A stretch of 64,000 nucleotides of DNA. Source: Lactobacillus sp. ESL0701 (lineage in GTDB: Bacteria; Bacillota; Bacilli; Lactobacillales; Lactobacillaceae). Below, piece by piece: positions 20,849 to 29,078 of this stretch; positions within the stretch are counted from its first letter, which is position 1; every line of letters starts with the position of its first letter. The translations under genes were made by a program, and so were the position numbers. The notes under the pieces are model-generated. The model was given only the letters and a program-made list of their open reading frames with translations. It did no database searches and was not told the origin of the DNA. The stretch lies in contig NZ_JAQTIC010000004.1 in assembly GCF_029433445.1 (NCBI RefSeq), positions 62,001 through 126,000 on the forward strand, read 5' to 3'.

Positions 20849-23122
20849 TTATTTGTTCTTCATAATTGGTTGATAGACTAGGTCAACGATAATAGCTGCT
20901 ACTAGTGCAATGGCGAATGTAATCAACAAGTTAGTCCAACTAATCTTGGTCATTGCAATTCCAAATAGTGCCAGGATAATTGTTAAAATCACATCACCAA
21001 TTTGAGTTAAGCCAACGGCCTTAGATGGATAATCTTGCCAGAAGAACCGTTTAGTTCTGGTAATTAACAAGATAAACATCGCACTCAGTACTAAGTAAAC
21101 GTAAACCATTGTTGAAACTGTACCATGACTAAAGCCATGAGTGTTTAAGTAGCCGACGGCGAGGATACCGATTACTGTCCAGCCAAAGGCAAGTGAGAAA
21201 GCAATTTTAGCTAATTTAGCAATATTCCAATTCTCAGGCTGATAAGTGATGTGTGTCCGGTCGGTTCCAATCATCATGGTTACCATGTTATTCATAATTG
21301 TGTAAATAACCATGGCGTTTAAGGCCATGGGAATATAGTTGAAGAACAGGTAACCAAATGTCAGCAGCATTGTTAACTCGGCTGTTCTTGCTAATTTGGT
21401 TAATGACCACGTAGTCATTCTTTGGTAAACGCGGTGACCCGCATCCAAAATTTTGACAATTGAGCTCAAGCCATCGGTCAATAATACCATTTTACCAGAA
21501 CGCTTAGCGACGTCAGCGGCATTGGACACGGCAATGCCGACCTCAGCCTGTTTTAGAGCAGGTGAGTCATTAACACCATCACCGGTCATACCTACGATAT
21601 AACCCTTCTTTTGGAAGAATTTAACCATTCTTAGTTTATCTTCTGGTAGAACATCCGCAATTCCCGCTAACTGATTAATATCAGTATTTTCGTCAAAATT
21701 ATGAATTGAAATCACGTCACCGGTTAAGTCAACTTGCTTAGCAACTGCTAAAGCTGTTTTTTGATTGTCACCAGTTAACATAATCGGACGTACGCCACGC
21801 TTTTTTAATTCAGCTAAGGCAGCTTTAGAATCTGCACGAACCTTATCCTGCAGAATGAAGACACCAGCTAGTTGATCATTAATAAGCAGGGCGCAGGAAC
21901 GACCGGCTCCAAAGTCAATTTCTTTTACTTTGTCATTGGCGGTTTTATCAATTAATGAAAGTTGTTTGAATGAACCTAATTTGACGTTGTAGCCATCGAT
22001 GTTAGCCATTGAGTAGCCAGTATCAGAAGTGAAGGGGGTAAAATCAGCACTTGTTTTAATTGTTATACCTTGCTCAGTAGCATATTCGTCAATCGCGGCA
22101 TCAATAATTTTTTTATTACGCTGGTCAGTTGCTGCTGTGGCTAATTCAAGTACTAACTTGTTATCAAGCTCACTGAAATTAGTCCATTGAGTCACTGCTG
22201 TCTTATTCTCGGTAATTGTGCCTGTCTTATCTAGTAAAATCAGGTTCAAGTTAGCAGCATCCTGAATACCAGTTAAATCAGCAGTCAGAACGCCTTCCTT
22301 GCTCAATCTAGTTGCTTCAAATGAGTTAGATAAAGCAAAAGTTGATGGCATAGCCACTGGAATTGAAGCAATGAACATCATTGCTAAGAATGGCAGCATG
22401 TTAACCAGATTGTTAAGGTCGCCACCTTTAAAGAAGGAAGCGATAATAATAATTAGCGTTAGAAAACCATCGAGTAAGCAAAGATAATAAATAATTTTGG
22501 TCAATAGTTGTTGCAAGTGTCCAGGAGCTGCAGAATTATTAATTAAATTAATGGTTTTACCTGAACGAGAGTGGGAACCAGTTGCAGTTACAACTGCTAA
22601 CCCAGCCCCTTCAACAACAGTAGTTCCAGCAAAGGCTGTGTCGTTAACATTCTTATGAACAGTCTTTGCTTCACCAGTAATTGAACTTTCATCAGTTGCG
22701 AGTTGACCATCAACAAGTTTGACATCAGCTGCTAACACATCACCTGGCTGCAAATTAATCAGATCGCCAGGGACAAGATACTTAGAATCAATATTTTGCC
22801 ATTGATTATCGCGCTGAACGGAAACAGTTGGCGTTAACTTGTGAGAGATATTGTTTAACACACGGCGTGAACGCTTCTTTTGCGTAGCACCGTTCCATGC
22901 CGCAAATAGTAACATTAGCAGTACAAATAATGATTGGATCCATTTACCCAAAATGCATTCTAAGAGCAGAGCTGCTTCCAGAATCCAAGCAGACAGATTC
23001 CATAATTTAGATAAAAATTCTTTGAAAAAGTTGAATTTTGGTTCAGGAACCTCATTTAAGCCTTTCTCTTTAAGCAGTTTATCTGCTTCGGCTTGACTTA
23101 AGCCGGTAATTTTTTCAGACAT
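20849..23122 (-). CDS. Plasma-membrane proton-efflux P-type ATPase (P3A)
   Basis: A P-type ATPase of 757 aa in the cytoplasmic membrane, of the P3A (fungal/plant H+-ATPase) type. The actuator motif is SSITGEAK (about residue 150), the phosphorylated Asp is in LLDKTGTITENK (about residue 300), and the hinge is MTGDGVNDSPALKQAEVGIA (about residue 510). The length, the lack of N-terminal metal-binding domains and the absence of a CPx motif argue against copper or cadmium pumps; a Ca2+ or Mg2+ pump would be longer. It starts with ATG after AAAGGAAGG. Proton export would support acid tolerance beside F1Fo-ATPase. Ion specificity is inferred from the family. Confidence 0.85.
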   Translation of the reverse strand: MSEKITGLSQAEADKLLKEKGLNEVPEPKFNFFKEFLSKLWNLSAWILEAALLLECILGKWIQSLFVLLMLLFAAWNGATQKKRSRRVLNNISHKLTPTVSVQRDNQWQNIDSKYLVPGDLINLQPGDVLAADVKLVDGQLATDESSITGEAKTVHKNVNDTAFAGTTVVEGAGLAVVTATGSHSRSGKTINLINNSAAPGHLQQLLTKIIYYLCLLDGFLTLIIIIASFFKGGDLNNLVNMLPFLAMMFIASIPVAMPSTFALSNSFEATRLSKEGVLTADLTGIQDAANLNLILLDKTGTITENKTAVTQWTNFSELDNKLVLELATAATDQRNKKIIDAAIDEYATEQGITIKTSADFTPFTSDTGYSMANIDGYNVKLGSFKQLSLIDKTANDKVKEIDFGAGRSCALLINDQLAGVFILQDKVRADSKAALAELKKRGVRPIMLTGDNQKTALAVAKQVDLTGDVISIHNFDENTDINQLAGIADVLPEDKLRMVKFFQKKGYIVGMTGDGVNDSPALKQAEVGIAVSNAADVAKRSGKMVLLTDGLSSIVKILDAGHRVYQRMTTWSLTKLARTAELTMLLTFGYLFFNYIPMALNAMVIYTIMNNMVTMMIGTDRTHITYQPENWNIAKLAKIAFSLAFGWTVIGILAVGYLNTHGFSHGTVSTMVYVYLVLSAMFILLITRTKRFFWQDYPSKAVGLTQIGDVILTIILALFGIAMTKISWTNLLITFAIALVAAIIVDLVYQPIMKNK

Positions 23123-23524
23123 AATTTGCCTTCCTTTGATTAAGTTATACCTTATCTAAAGTAGCACAGTTGCACCTTTTTTACTAGGAAATAAAAGCAT
23201 AGCCACTTGATAATATTAATGATCATTTTAAAAATCAGCTGGGGGGAATAAATGTCAGTTAACTAGGCAATGAGAACCAGATAAGCTGAACATGATTTTT
23301 TAACTTGTGCTCAGCTTATCTGCGAACATCAATAATGAATGAATTAAGATCGCCGCGATACTTGGCAATCATTACCTATGTTGAAATATAACATGAAGCA
23401 AGACGGTTGGTATATGCCTGATAATTATCCACAAATACCATTAACTTTTTCAATTGTTGCTTGTAAATAAATTGAATTTTTAAAATAACTAATATAAACA
23501 AAAAATTTAACCAACTGTTTAAGT
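23123..23524. other. Non-coding, apparently decayed region
   Basis: No intact gene is seen. A good ribosome-binding site (GGGGGGAAT) precedes ATGTCAGTTAAC followed at once by TAG at 23263, as if a gene had been interrupted. A 12-bp inverted repeat lies at 23278-23322. A short open stretch near 23370-23470 (MKQDGWYMPDNYPQIPLTF) has protein-like composition but no family I can name. The region leads into the IID pseudogene. Confidence 0.5.
23278..23322. repeat. 12-bp perfect inverted repeat
   Basis: CAGATAAGCTGA (23278-23289) and TCAGCTTATCTG (23311-23322) are separated by 21 bases with a central T run. It may be an operator, a relic terminator, or an end of a small mobile element. No target-site duplication was identified. 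Confidence 0.7.
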
Positions 23525-24305
23525 ATGAAATTTAGAGAAACAATTAAATCATTTACGCATTTGAGCTCAATGAGTTACGAAAAGTTGCAGGGTCATGCAT
23601 AGGCATATTCATATTTACCATTTGCTCGCAAATATTATAAAATGACTCTGAAAAAAGCGTCGCCTTTTGGAGCGACACTCAATGTTTTATAATACTGAAC
23701 CACAAACTGGACAGCTAATTAACGGAATTGTTGCATCACTCGAGGAACAAATTGCTCTTGGCAATGATGTTTCTGAAGAAATGCCTGTAACTATTAAAGC
23801 AACTTTGATGGGACCGCTAGCTGGTATTGGGGATTCAATTATCCAAGGTATTATTGTTCCTATTCTCTTATCTATTGGTATGAGTTTAGCTAAAGGTGGT
23901 AGTCCAATTAGGCCATTGTTCTATATCATTGCTTACGGCATTATTGGACCAACGATTTCATACATTGTGTTTCATAGTGGTTATTGTTTAGGTGTTGGAG
24001 CAATTGATACCATCGTGGGTGAAAACTCTAAACGAATCACTGATGCCTTTAATATTTTGGGTGTAATGGTTATGGGAGCTTTAGCGGCTAATACCATTGT
24101 CCTGAAGACAATTGCTAAAATACCTCAAGGTGGTAAATCAGCTCCATTGCAAGGCGTTTTGGATGGGATTTTCCCAGGATTATTGCCTCTAGCTATGGTT
24201 ATTCTTGGCTGGTGGCTTGTTTCGAGCAAACAAATGACGGCAACCAAAGTTATCATTATTATGGTAGTAATCGTTACTTTAGGCTGCTTAGTAGGATTAT
24301 TTTAG
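23525..24305 (+). pseudogene. PTS mannose/fructose/sorbose family IID component, decayed N-terminus
   Basis: The C-terminal 200 residues are a clean IID (EIID-Man) membrane subunit: RHSMFYNTEPQTG, then GPLAGIGDSIIQGI, then several membrane helices ending in VVIVTLGCLVGLF. The N-terminal part exists upstream but is broken. ATG 23525 gives MKFRETIKSFTHLSSMSYEK, then a run of five A (23580-23584) shifts the frame by one, and the continuing homologous frame (AYSYLPFARKYYK) is interrupted by TAG 23601, TGA 23643 and TGA 23649. A TTG at 23667 could start a truncated 212-aa protein, but it lacks the family's first 70 residues. No IIC or IIAB partner is nearby, so function is unlikely. Confidence 0.8.
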
Positions 24306-24378
24306 AGCAAAAACATAATAAAAGAGGTTTGTTCATAGTATGCTTCTGAAATAATGCTTTAATATAACATATTTAATT

Positions 24379-24418
24379 GCACAAAAATAGTGAGCGTAAA
24401 GCTCACTATTTTTTGTGC
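24379..24418. terminator. Bidirectional terminator between the IID remnant and the YafQ gene
   Basis: GCACAAAAATAGTGAGC pairs with GCTCACTATTTTTTGTGC (one bulged T) around a GTAAA loop. It terminates the minus-strand toxin-antitoxin transcript. A degenerate copy with its flank occurs at 36146-36262. Confidence 0.85.
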
Positions 24419-24443
24419 TTTTTTAATTCATTAACTTAGGATA

Positions 24444-24719
24444 TTATTTGCCAAATAGTTGATTATGAGAACCTGTGTCTACTAAATATAAAATCAGTTC
24501 ATTGTCTTTAAGTTGATAAGCTAATAACCAATCAGGCTCAATGTGAAGTTCTCGAATACCTATCCATTTGCCTTTAAGCTCATGATCGTGGTACTTACTT
24601 GGCAAATTATGCGAAACAATTAAATTGATTACTTCAAATAGCTTATTAATATCTTTACCTTGCTTGACAGCTCTTTTAAGTGAGTGCTTAAAAGTCCGTG
24701 ACTGTTTAATCTTGTACAT
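24444..24719 (-). CDS. YafQ/RelE-family mRNA interferase toxin
   Basis: A 91-aa toxin of the RelE/ParE superfamily, YafQ branch, expected to cleave mRNA on the ribosome. It starts MYKIKQSRTFKHSLKRAVKQ, has the conserved LPSKYHDHELKGKW segment, and ends in RELHIEPDWLLAYQ and LYLVDTGSHNQLFGK. The active-site His and Asp of this branch (HDH; DTGSH) are present, so it looks functional. Its start lies inside the end of the antitoxin gene (14-base overlap), the normal arrangement for translational coupling. Confidence 0.92.
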   Translation of the reverse strand: MYKIKQSRTFKHSLKRAVKQGKDINKLFEVINLIVSHNLPSKYHDHELKGKWIGIRELHIEPDWLLAYQLKDNELILYLVDTGSHNQLFGK

Positions 24720-24984
24720 TTTTAAGAGTATCTTTTTTCCAATCAGCTATTGAATCAAAAGTTTCTACATTACCCGACTTGATTTCATCCATAGCTCTAT
24801 CTAATTCACTGGTAACTCTAGGTTGAAAAGGTAATTGACGGTCATCAACAGACCTTTTAAGAAACATGGTAATTGCTGAACTCAAGGTTAAGCCCATATC
24901 TTTAAAGACTGCATCTGCTTCTTTTTTAAGTTTAGTATCTATCTTTACATTTAAATTGGTTTTATTAGCTACTTTGGTTGGCAT
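24706..24984 (-). CDS. RelB/DinJ-family antitoxin
   Basis: A 92-aa antitoxin with an N-terminal ribbon-helix-helix DNA-binding domain (TNLNVKIDTKLKKEADAVFK, then MGLTLSSAITMFLKR) and a disordered C-terminal segment that would wrap the toxin. It starts with ATG after AAGGAGGT on the minus strand. It overlaps the toxin gene by 14 bases. It should bind its own promoter, where a direct repeat is visible. Confidence 0.93.
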   Translation of the reverse strand: MPTKVANKTNLNVKIDTKLKKEADAVFKDMGLTLSSAITMFLKRSVDDRQLPFQPRVTSELDRAMDEIKSGNVETFDSIADWKKDTLKNVQD

Positions 24985-25015
24985 AGAAACCTCCTTATTA
25001 ATTAGATTTGTTTTT

Positions 25016-25035
25016 ATTATATCTGATTATATTCT
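25016..25035 (-). promoter_or_regulatory. Direct repeat and -10 box before the dinJ-type gene
   Basis: Two adjoining copies of ATTATATYTK (ATTATATCTG, ATTATATTCT) overlap a TATAAT -10 box on the minus strand about 30 bases before the antitoxin start. They are candidate operators for the ribbon-helix-helix antitoxin. Confidence 0.5.
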
Positions 25036-25095
25036 TTTTTAAAGCAATATAAAGAAAAAAGGATTAAAAAGTCTTGATTAAGTAATAACTTTACT

Positions 25096-25126
25096 AACTT
25101 AATTAATTTTGAAAATAAATTAAGTT
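25096..25126. repeat. 9-bp inverted repeat in the intergenic region
   Basis: AACTTAATT and AATTAAGTT are separated by 13 bases. The 300-base gap between the antitoxin and the PTS regulator is otherwise AT-rich and without a clear gene except a possible 21-codon ORF at 25183-25248. Confidence 0.5.
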
Positions 25127-25239
25127 AATGATCTGACTTAACAGTGTGATGCATATAAATATCTTAATTTTGGAGTGAACTAATGAATTATACTATTGAA
25201 AGTATATTTTGTTCTGTATCGTTATTGATTTATCACAGT

Positions 25240-25259
25240 TATAATTGAAAGCGTATTCA
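25240..25259 (+). promoter_or_regulatory. -10 box and cre site before the PTS regulator operon
   Basis: TATAAT (25240-25245) is followed directly by TGAAAGCGTATTCA (25246-25259), which matches the CcpA cre consensus at 13 of 14 positions. CcpA bound here would block the transcript of the regulator and the downstream PTS operon when preferred sugars are present. No clear -35 was found. Confidence 0.65.
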
Positions 25260-25284
25260 AGATAAAAAGAAAGAAGGCGATCAT

Positions 25285-27201
25285 ATCAACGATAAAGAAG
25301 TAAAAATTGTTAAGCAAATATTAATTGATGGAGTAACGCACTATGAAAATATTGAACATAATATTGGTGTGTCTAGGGGAACAATTAATAAGTATCTTAA
25401 AGAAATTGCTGACGAGGTTGAAAAATATCATGTCAAATTGATTAGAAAACGAAGTTACGGAATTTATTTTGAAGGCGATACTGATTATCTTTTTTCTTCT
25501 TTACAAAAGGGTAACTTGATATCTAGTCAGGAAAATCCAAAAGAAATAAGATTAGGAATTATTTCTGAATTGCTAACAGACGAGCAGCCTATAACCATTC
25601 AAGAGTTGTCTGATAAATATTATGTTAGTAGAACAACAATTGAACTTTATCTTAAGGAAGTTAAAAGTTGGTTTAACCAACAAGGTGCAAGCTTAAAAAG
25701 TGGTGAGCATGGAATTTTTATTCAAGCTTCTGAAAGTACCAAGCGAAAGCTAATGACTTTGCTTTTAGGATTTTATTGGGGTGATAACCTAAGTATTAAT
25801 GGTCAAGTTAATTCAGAAATGGTGATCAATGTACCTAAAGAGTTGAAGTCAATTTTTGATCAAGCTATTTTTTCTGGAGTTGGACAGACACTTACTCAAT
25901 TTCAAAAAAATAGTTTGATAACTTTGAATGACTATCAATTTCAATCTTTAGAAATTCATCTAGTGATTGCTATTCAGAGAATTAAAAATGGTGAAATTAT
26001 TCAACAAAATGATAATTTTACAGCTCATTCTATGTCTCCAAATACTCAGATTTTAACTAGGCTTTTGGAAGAAAAGTTTCAATTGATAATACCTGAGGCT
26101 GAACAAAGATACATCAATATTCATATCTTAGCAGCTGAGCCTAACAGTCGGAAATATTCCAATTTAAAAAATAATGTAACAGATTCTCAAAATAATGTTA
26201 TTGATAGCTTTTTACGTAACAAGTTGTCAAGCTACGATGAAACTCTAATTAACAATCTGACTCTACACTTAATTCCTGCACTGCACCGCTTTACATTAGG
26301 ATTAAGTATTAAGAATCCATATAAAGATAGCATCAAAAGAAATTTTGCTTATGTTTATAACAAAGCAGTGGATTTAAGTATAGAGATAGAAAAATTCTTT
26401 TCAGTTCATGTTAATGATGATGAAATTGCATATATTGCTCTGCATTTAGAAAGTTATATTGAAAGACGTGAACAAAATAACAAGGTAATTGCAGTTATTG
26501 CTTGTAGTACAGGCTTGGGAACGGCTCGACTTCTCAAACAGAGAATAGAAAAATATTTTCCTGACACAATCAAAATTAATCGTGTAGTTTCAATATCGGA
26601 GCTGATGAATACACCTGTTACAGAAGATTTGGTCATTAGTACAGTTGATATAAATATAGCTCACAAAAAAGTTGTATTTGTACCACCATTTTTAGATGAA
26701 CAATCAAAAGGAAAGATCCAGCAAGTAATTGATAATTTAACTAAGTTTAAAAAAGACGAGAATGAATTTATGAAGTTAGTTAGACCAGAATTAATTATGA
26801 TTGATCATCAACATATTAAACGTAACCAAGCAATTCATAAAATTTGTGATGTATTACAAAAGCAAGACTATGTATTTCCTGGAATTGAAAAAGCAGCGAT
26901 TAAGCGAGAAGAGCTTGCTAGTACAAAAATGGAACTTGTTGCAATGCCACATGCCCCTATTAAGTATGTTAAGTCTTCTTGTATTGCTATTTATATTAAT
27001 TCGAGTGGTGTTGATTGGGGCGAAGGCAAAGTTAATCTTGTCTTTTTCATGGCAATGAACAAAAGCGTAAAAAGTTCAATTAACGAAATTTATAGCTACT
27101 TTAATGCAATTTTGGAGGATAAAAAGATGTTGCGTAAATTGAGTCGGTTAACAAAAGAAACAGATGTTATTACTACGATAGGAGATGAAGAGATTGACTA
27201 A
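25285..27201 (+). CDS. PRD-containing PTS transcriptional regulator (BglG/MtlR-type activator)
   Basis: A multidomain activator controlled by PTS phosphorylation: an N-terminal HTH (KEVKIVKQILIDG; GVSRGTINKYLKEI), a second HTH (ITIQELSDKYYVSRTTIELY), two PRD domains (VNDDEIAYIALHLESYI), an EIIB-like P-loop (VIACSTGLGTARLLKQ) and a C-terminal EIIA-like domain with MPHAPIKYV. The complete first HTH requires reading from about 25285, yet no ATG, GTG or TTG exists there. ATC 25285 is 7 bases from AAGAAGG; the first canonical start is GTG 25369, which removes half of the HTH. The upstream frame closes at TGA 25246. It probably activates the adjoining PTS genes. Confidence 0.8.
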   Translation: MNDKEVKIVKQILIDGVTHYENIEHNIGVSRGTINKYLKEIADEVEKYHVKLIRKRSYGIYFEGDTDYLFSSLQKGNLISSQENPKEIRLGIISELLTDEQPITIQELSDKYYVSRTTIELYLKEVKSWFNQQGASLKSGEHGIFIQASESTKRKLMTLLLGFYWGDNLSINGQVNSEMVINVPKELKSIFDQAIFSGVGQTLTQFQKNSLITLNDYQFQSLEIHLVIAIQRIKNGEIIQQNDNFTAHSMSPNTQILTRLLEEKFQLIIPEAEQRYINIHILAAEPNSRKYSNLKNNVTDSQNNVIDSFLRNKLSSYDETLINNLTLHLIPALHRFTLGLSIKNPYKDSIKRNFAYVYNKAVDLSIEIEKFFSVHVNDDEIAYIALHLESYIERREQNNKVIAVIACSTGLGTARLLKQRIEKYFPDTIKINRVVSISELMNTPVTEDLVISTVDINIAHKKVVFVPPFLDEQSKGKIQQVIDNLTKFKKDENEFMKLVRPELIMIDHQHIKRNQAIHKICDVLQKQDYVFPGIEKAAIKREELASTKMELVAMPHAPIKYVKSSCIAIYINSSGVDWGEGKVNLVFFMAMNKSVKSSINEIYSYFNAILEDKKMLRKLSRLTKETDVITTIGDEEID

Positions 27202-27658
27202 AAAAGAGACGAGTTTTATTTCAAAAGGCAACATTGTCATTGGTTTAGATGCTTCTTCTAAGGAGGATGCAATAACTAAATTAGCGGCCGTCATGGAAGA
27301 GAACGGCATTGTAAGTGATGCAACTAAATTTAAGGACGATGTTCTGTATCGAGAAAGCTTGACGACAACAGGCATCGGCAATAATATTGCTATTCCTCAT
27401 GGAAAAAGTGAAACAGTTAATGTGGCTTCGCTAGTGTTTGCTAAAACAACCAAGCCACTTGAGTGGAATTCACTTGATGGCAGTAAGGTATCAATTATTT
27501 TCTTAATGGCTGCACGTGATAAGGATAGCGGAAAAGAGCATTTGAAGATGCTAGCAACAGTTGCCGGAAAGTTAATGGATGATGATTTTGTTGCCCAAAT
27601 TAAGGCAGAAAATGATCCAGATAAATTAGTAAATATTTTTAAGAAATTAGAAGATTAG
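27194..27658 (+). CDS. PTS fructose-family IIA component
   Basis: The 154-aa IIA domain of the fructose-mannitol PTS family accepts phosphate from HPr. The phosphorylated His is in GNNIAIPHGKSE (residue 69). TTG 27194 is chosen: GGAG lies about 9 bases before it, and it overlaps the regulator's stop by 8 bases. An ATG at 27185 abuts that site. IIA, IIB and IIC are separate polypeptides here, as in Listeria-type operons, instead of a fused protein like E. coli MngA. Confidence 0.93.
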   Translation: MTKKETSFISKGNIVIGLDASSKEDAITKLAAVMEENGIVSDATKFKDDVLYRESLTTTGIGNNIAIPHGKSETVNVASLVFAKTTKPLEWNSLDGSKVSIIFLMAARDKDSGKEHLKMLATVAGKLMDDDFVAQIKAENDPDKLVNIFKKLED

Positions 27659-27669
27659 GAGAAATTATT

Positions 27670-27984
27670 ATGAGTAAATTTGTAGCAGTAACAGCATGTA
27701 TCGCCGGAGTAGCCCACACTTATATGGCAGCACAAAACTTGAAGAAGTATGCCAAGAAAAACGGTGATCAGATTAAAGTTGAGACGCAAGGCGCAATGGG
27801 TTTTGAAAATAAGCTAACCGCAAAGGATATCGCGGAAGCTGATGCTGTGATTTTTGCAGTTGACACTAACGTTCGCGAGCAAGACCGTTTTGAAGGTAAA
27901 AAAATTCTTAAGATGGGTACTTCTGAAGTAGTAAAAGATGGCAGTAAGGCAATTGCTAAAGCTCATGAGCTACTTGGTGATTAA
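27670..27984 (+). CDS. PTS fructose-family IIB component
   Basis: The 104-aa IIB domain transfers phosphate from IIA to the incoming sugar. The active Cys is residue 10 in VAVTACIAGVAHTYMAA; the loop CIAGVAHT departs from the common CPTGIAHT, Pro and Thr being replaced by Ile and Ala. The rest (GAMGFENKLTAKDIAEAD) is typical of FrwB/FruA-type IIB. It sits 11 bases after IIA. The substrate cannot be read from sequence. Confidence 0.94.
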   Translation: MSKFVAVTACIAGVAHTYMAAQNLKKYAKKNGDQIKVETQGAMGFENKLTAKDIAEADAVIFAVDTNVREQDRFEGKKILKMGTSEVVKDGSKAIAKAHELLGD

Positions 27985-28016
27985 TTGAAATTTTTTTAGA
28001 AAGGTGAGTTTGTTTT

Positions 28017-29063
28017 ATGGATAAGGTAAAACAATTCTTTAAAGAATTAGTCGATCACTTCCAAACAGGAGTTTCGTACATGATTCCTCTTGTTTCGGCA
28101 TCTGGATTAATCGTTTCGATTGCTGTTGTCGGTGGTGGTAATGGCGTATGGAACCAAACAAGCAATATTTGGGGTATTTTACGGATGATTGGTCAACAAG
28201 GTTTGGGCTTTATTCCAGTCATGATTGCTGCGTATATTTCATATTCGATTGCTGATCGACCAGGATTAGCACCAGCCTTTATTGTTGGACTAGTTGCTAA
28301 TAAGTTGGGCATGGGCTTTATTGGTGGAATGGTTGTTGGTGTTTTAATTGGTTATCTTGTTTATTGGCTTAAAAAGTTGCCAATGCCAATGAGTCTGATT
28401 TCATTAAAGTCAATTTTTGTTATTCCTTTAGCCTCTGTACTAATTGGTGGTTTGGTAATTTTCTACGTCTTTAGTGATCCTGTTAGAGCAATGCAAAATG
28501 GCTTAACTTCATGGTTAGCAAGTATCAGTGGTTCTAACAAAGTCTTAGTTGCTGCAATTATCGGTGCGATGATGGCAACAGATATGGGTGGACCAATCAA
28601 CAAGGTTGCTTATACGTTTAGTATGGCTTCATATACTTCTGGTGGTTACGCAATTAGTACTGCATGCTTTATTGCTATTGGTATTCCTCCTCTAATCATG
28701 GCGTTAGCTAGTTTTATTGGTAAAAAGTATTACAGTCAAGATGAAAAAGAAAACTCAACCACTGCTTTGATCATGGGTATTATTGCTACTACTGAAGGCG
28801 CAATTCCTTTTGCTGTTTCTGATCCAATAGCCGTAATTCCAAGTTGTATGATTGGTTCAGGATTAGCTAGTGCACTGAATGCATTCTTTGGTACAACACA
28901 AAAGACAGCTTTATCTACATTTATGGCAGCACCATTTGATTCAAATATTTTATTATACTGCTTATCAATTGTGGTTGGTGTAGTTGTTGGAGCATTACTA
29001 TGTAATTTACTTAAAAAATTAATGCATCGAGATAAAAAAGTTGCCGCAGAGGCAGCTGCTTAA
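28017..29063 (+). CDS. PTS fructose-family IIC component (membrane permease)
   Basis: The 348-aa integral membrane IIC forms the sugar translocation path. It has about nine hydrophobic helices, the entry motif QTGVSYMIPLVSASGLI, the conserved GGPINKVAYTF segment and TTEGAIPFAVSDP, both typical of fructose-family IIC. AAAGGTGAG precedes the ATG. With the GH38 enzyme downstream, the set resembles mannosylglycerate (MngA/MngB) or Listeria lmo0398-0402 systems. The sugar transported is inferred, not shown. Confidence 0.93.
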   Translation: MDKVKQFFKELVDHFQTGVSYMIPLVSASGLIVSIAVVGGGNGVWNQTSNIWGILRMIGQQGLGFIPVMIAAYISYSIADRPGLAPAFIVGLVANKLGMGFIGGMVVGVLIGYLVYWLKKLPMPMSLISLKSIFVIPLASVLIGGLVIFYVFSDPVRAMQNGLTSWLASISGSNKVLVAAIIGAMMATDMGGPINKVAYTFSMASYTSGGYAISTACFIAIGIPPLIMALASFIGKKYYSQDEKENSTTALIMGIIATTEGAIPFAVSDPIAVIPSCMIGSGLASALNAFFGTTQKTALSTFMAAPFDSNILLYCLSIVVGVVVGALLCNLLKKLMHRDKKVAAEAAA

Positions 29064-29078
29064 TTATAGGAGAGAAAA

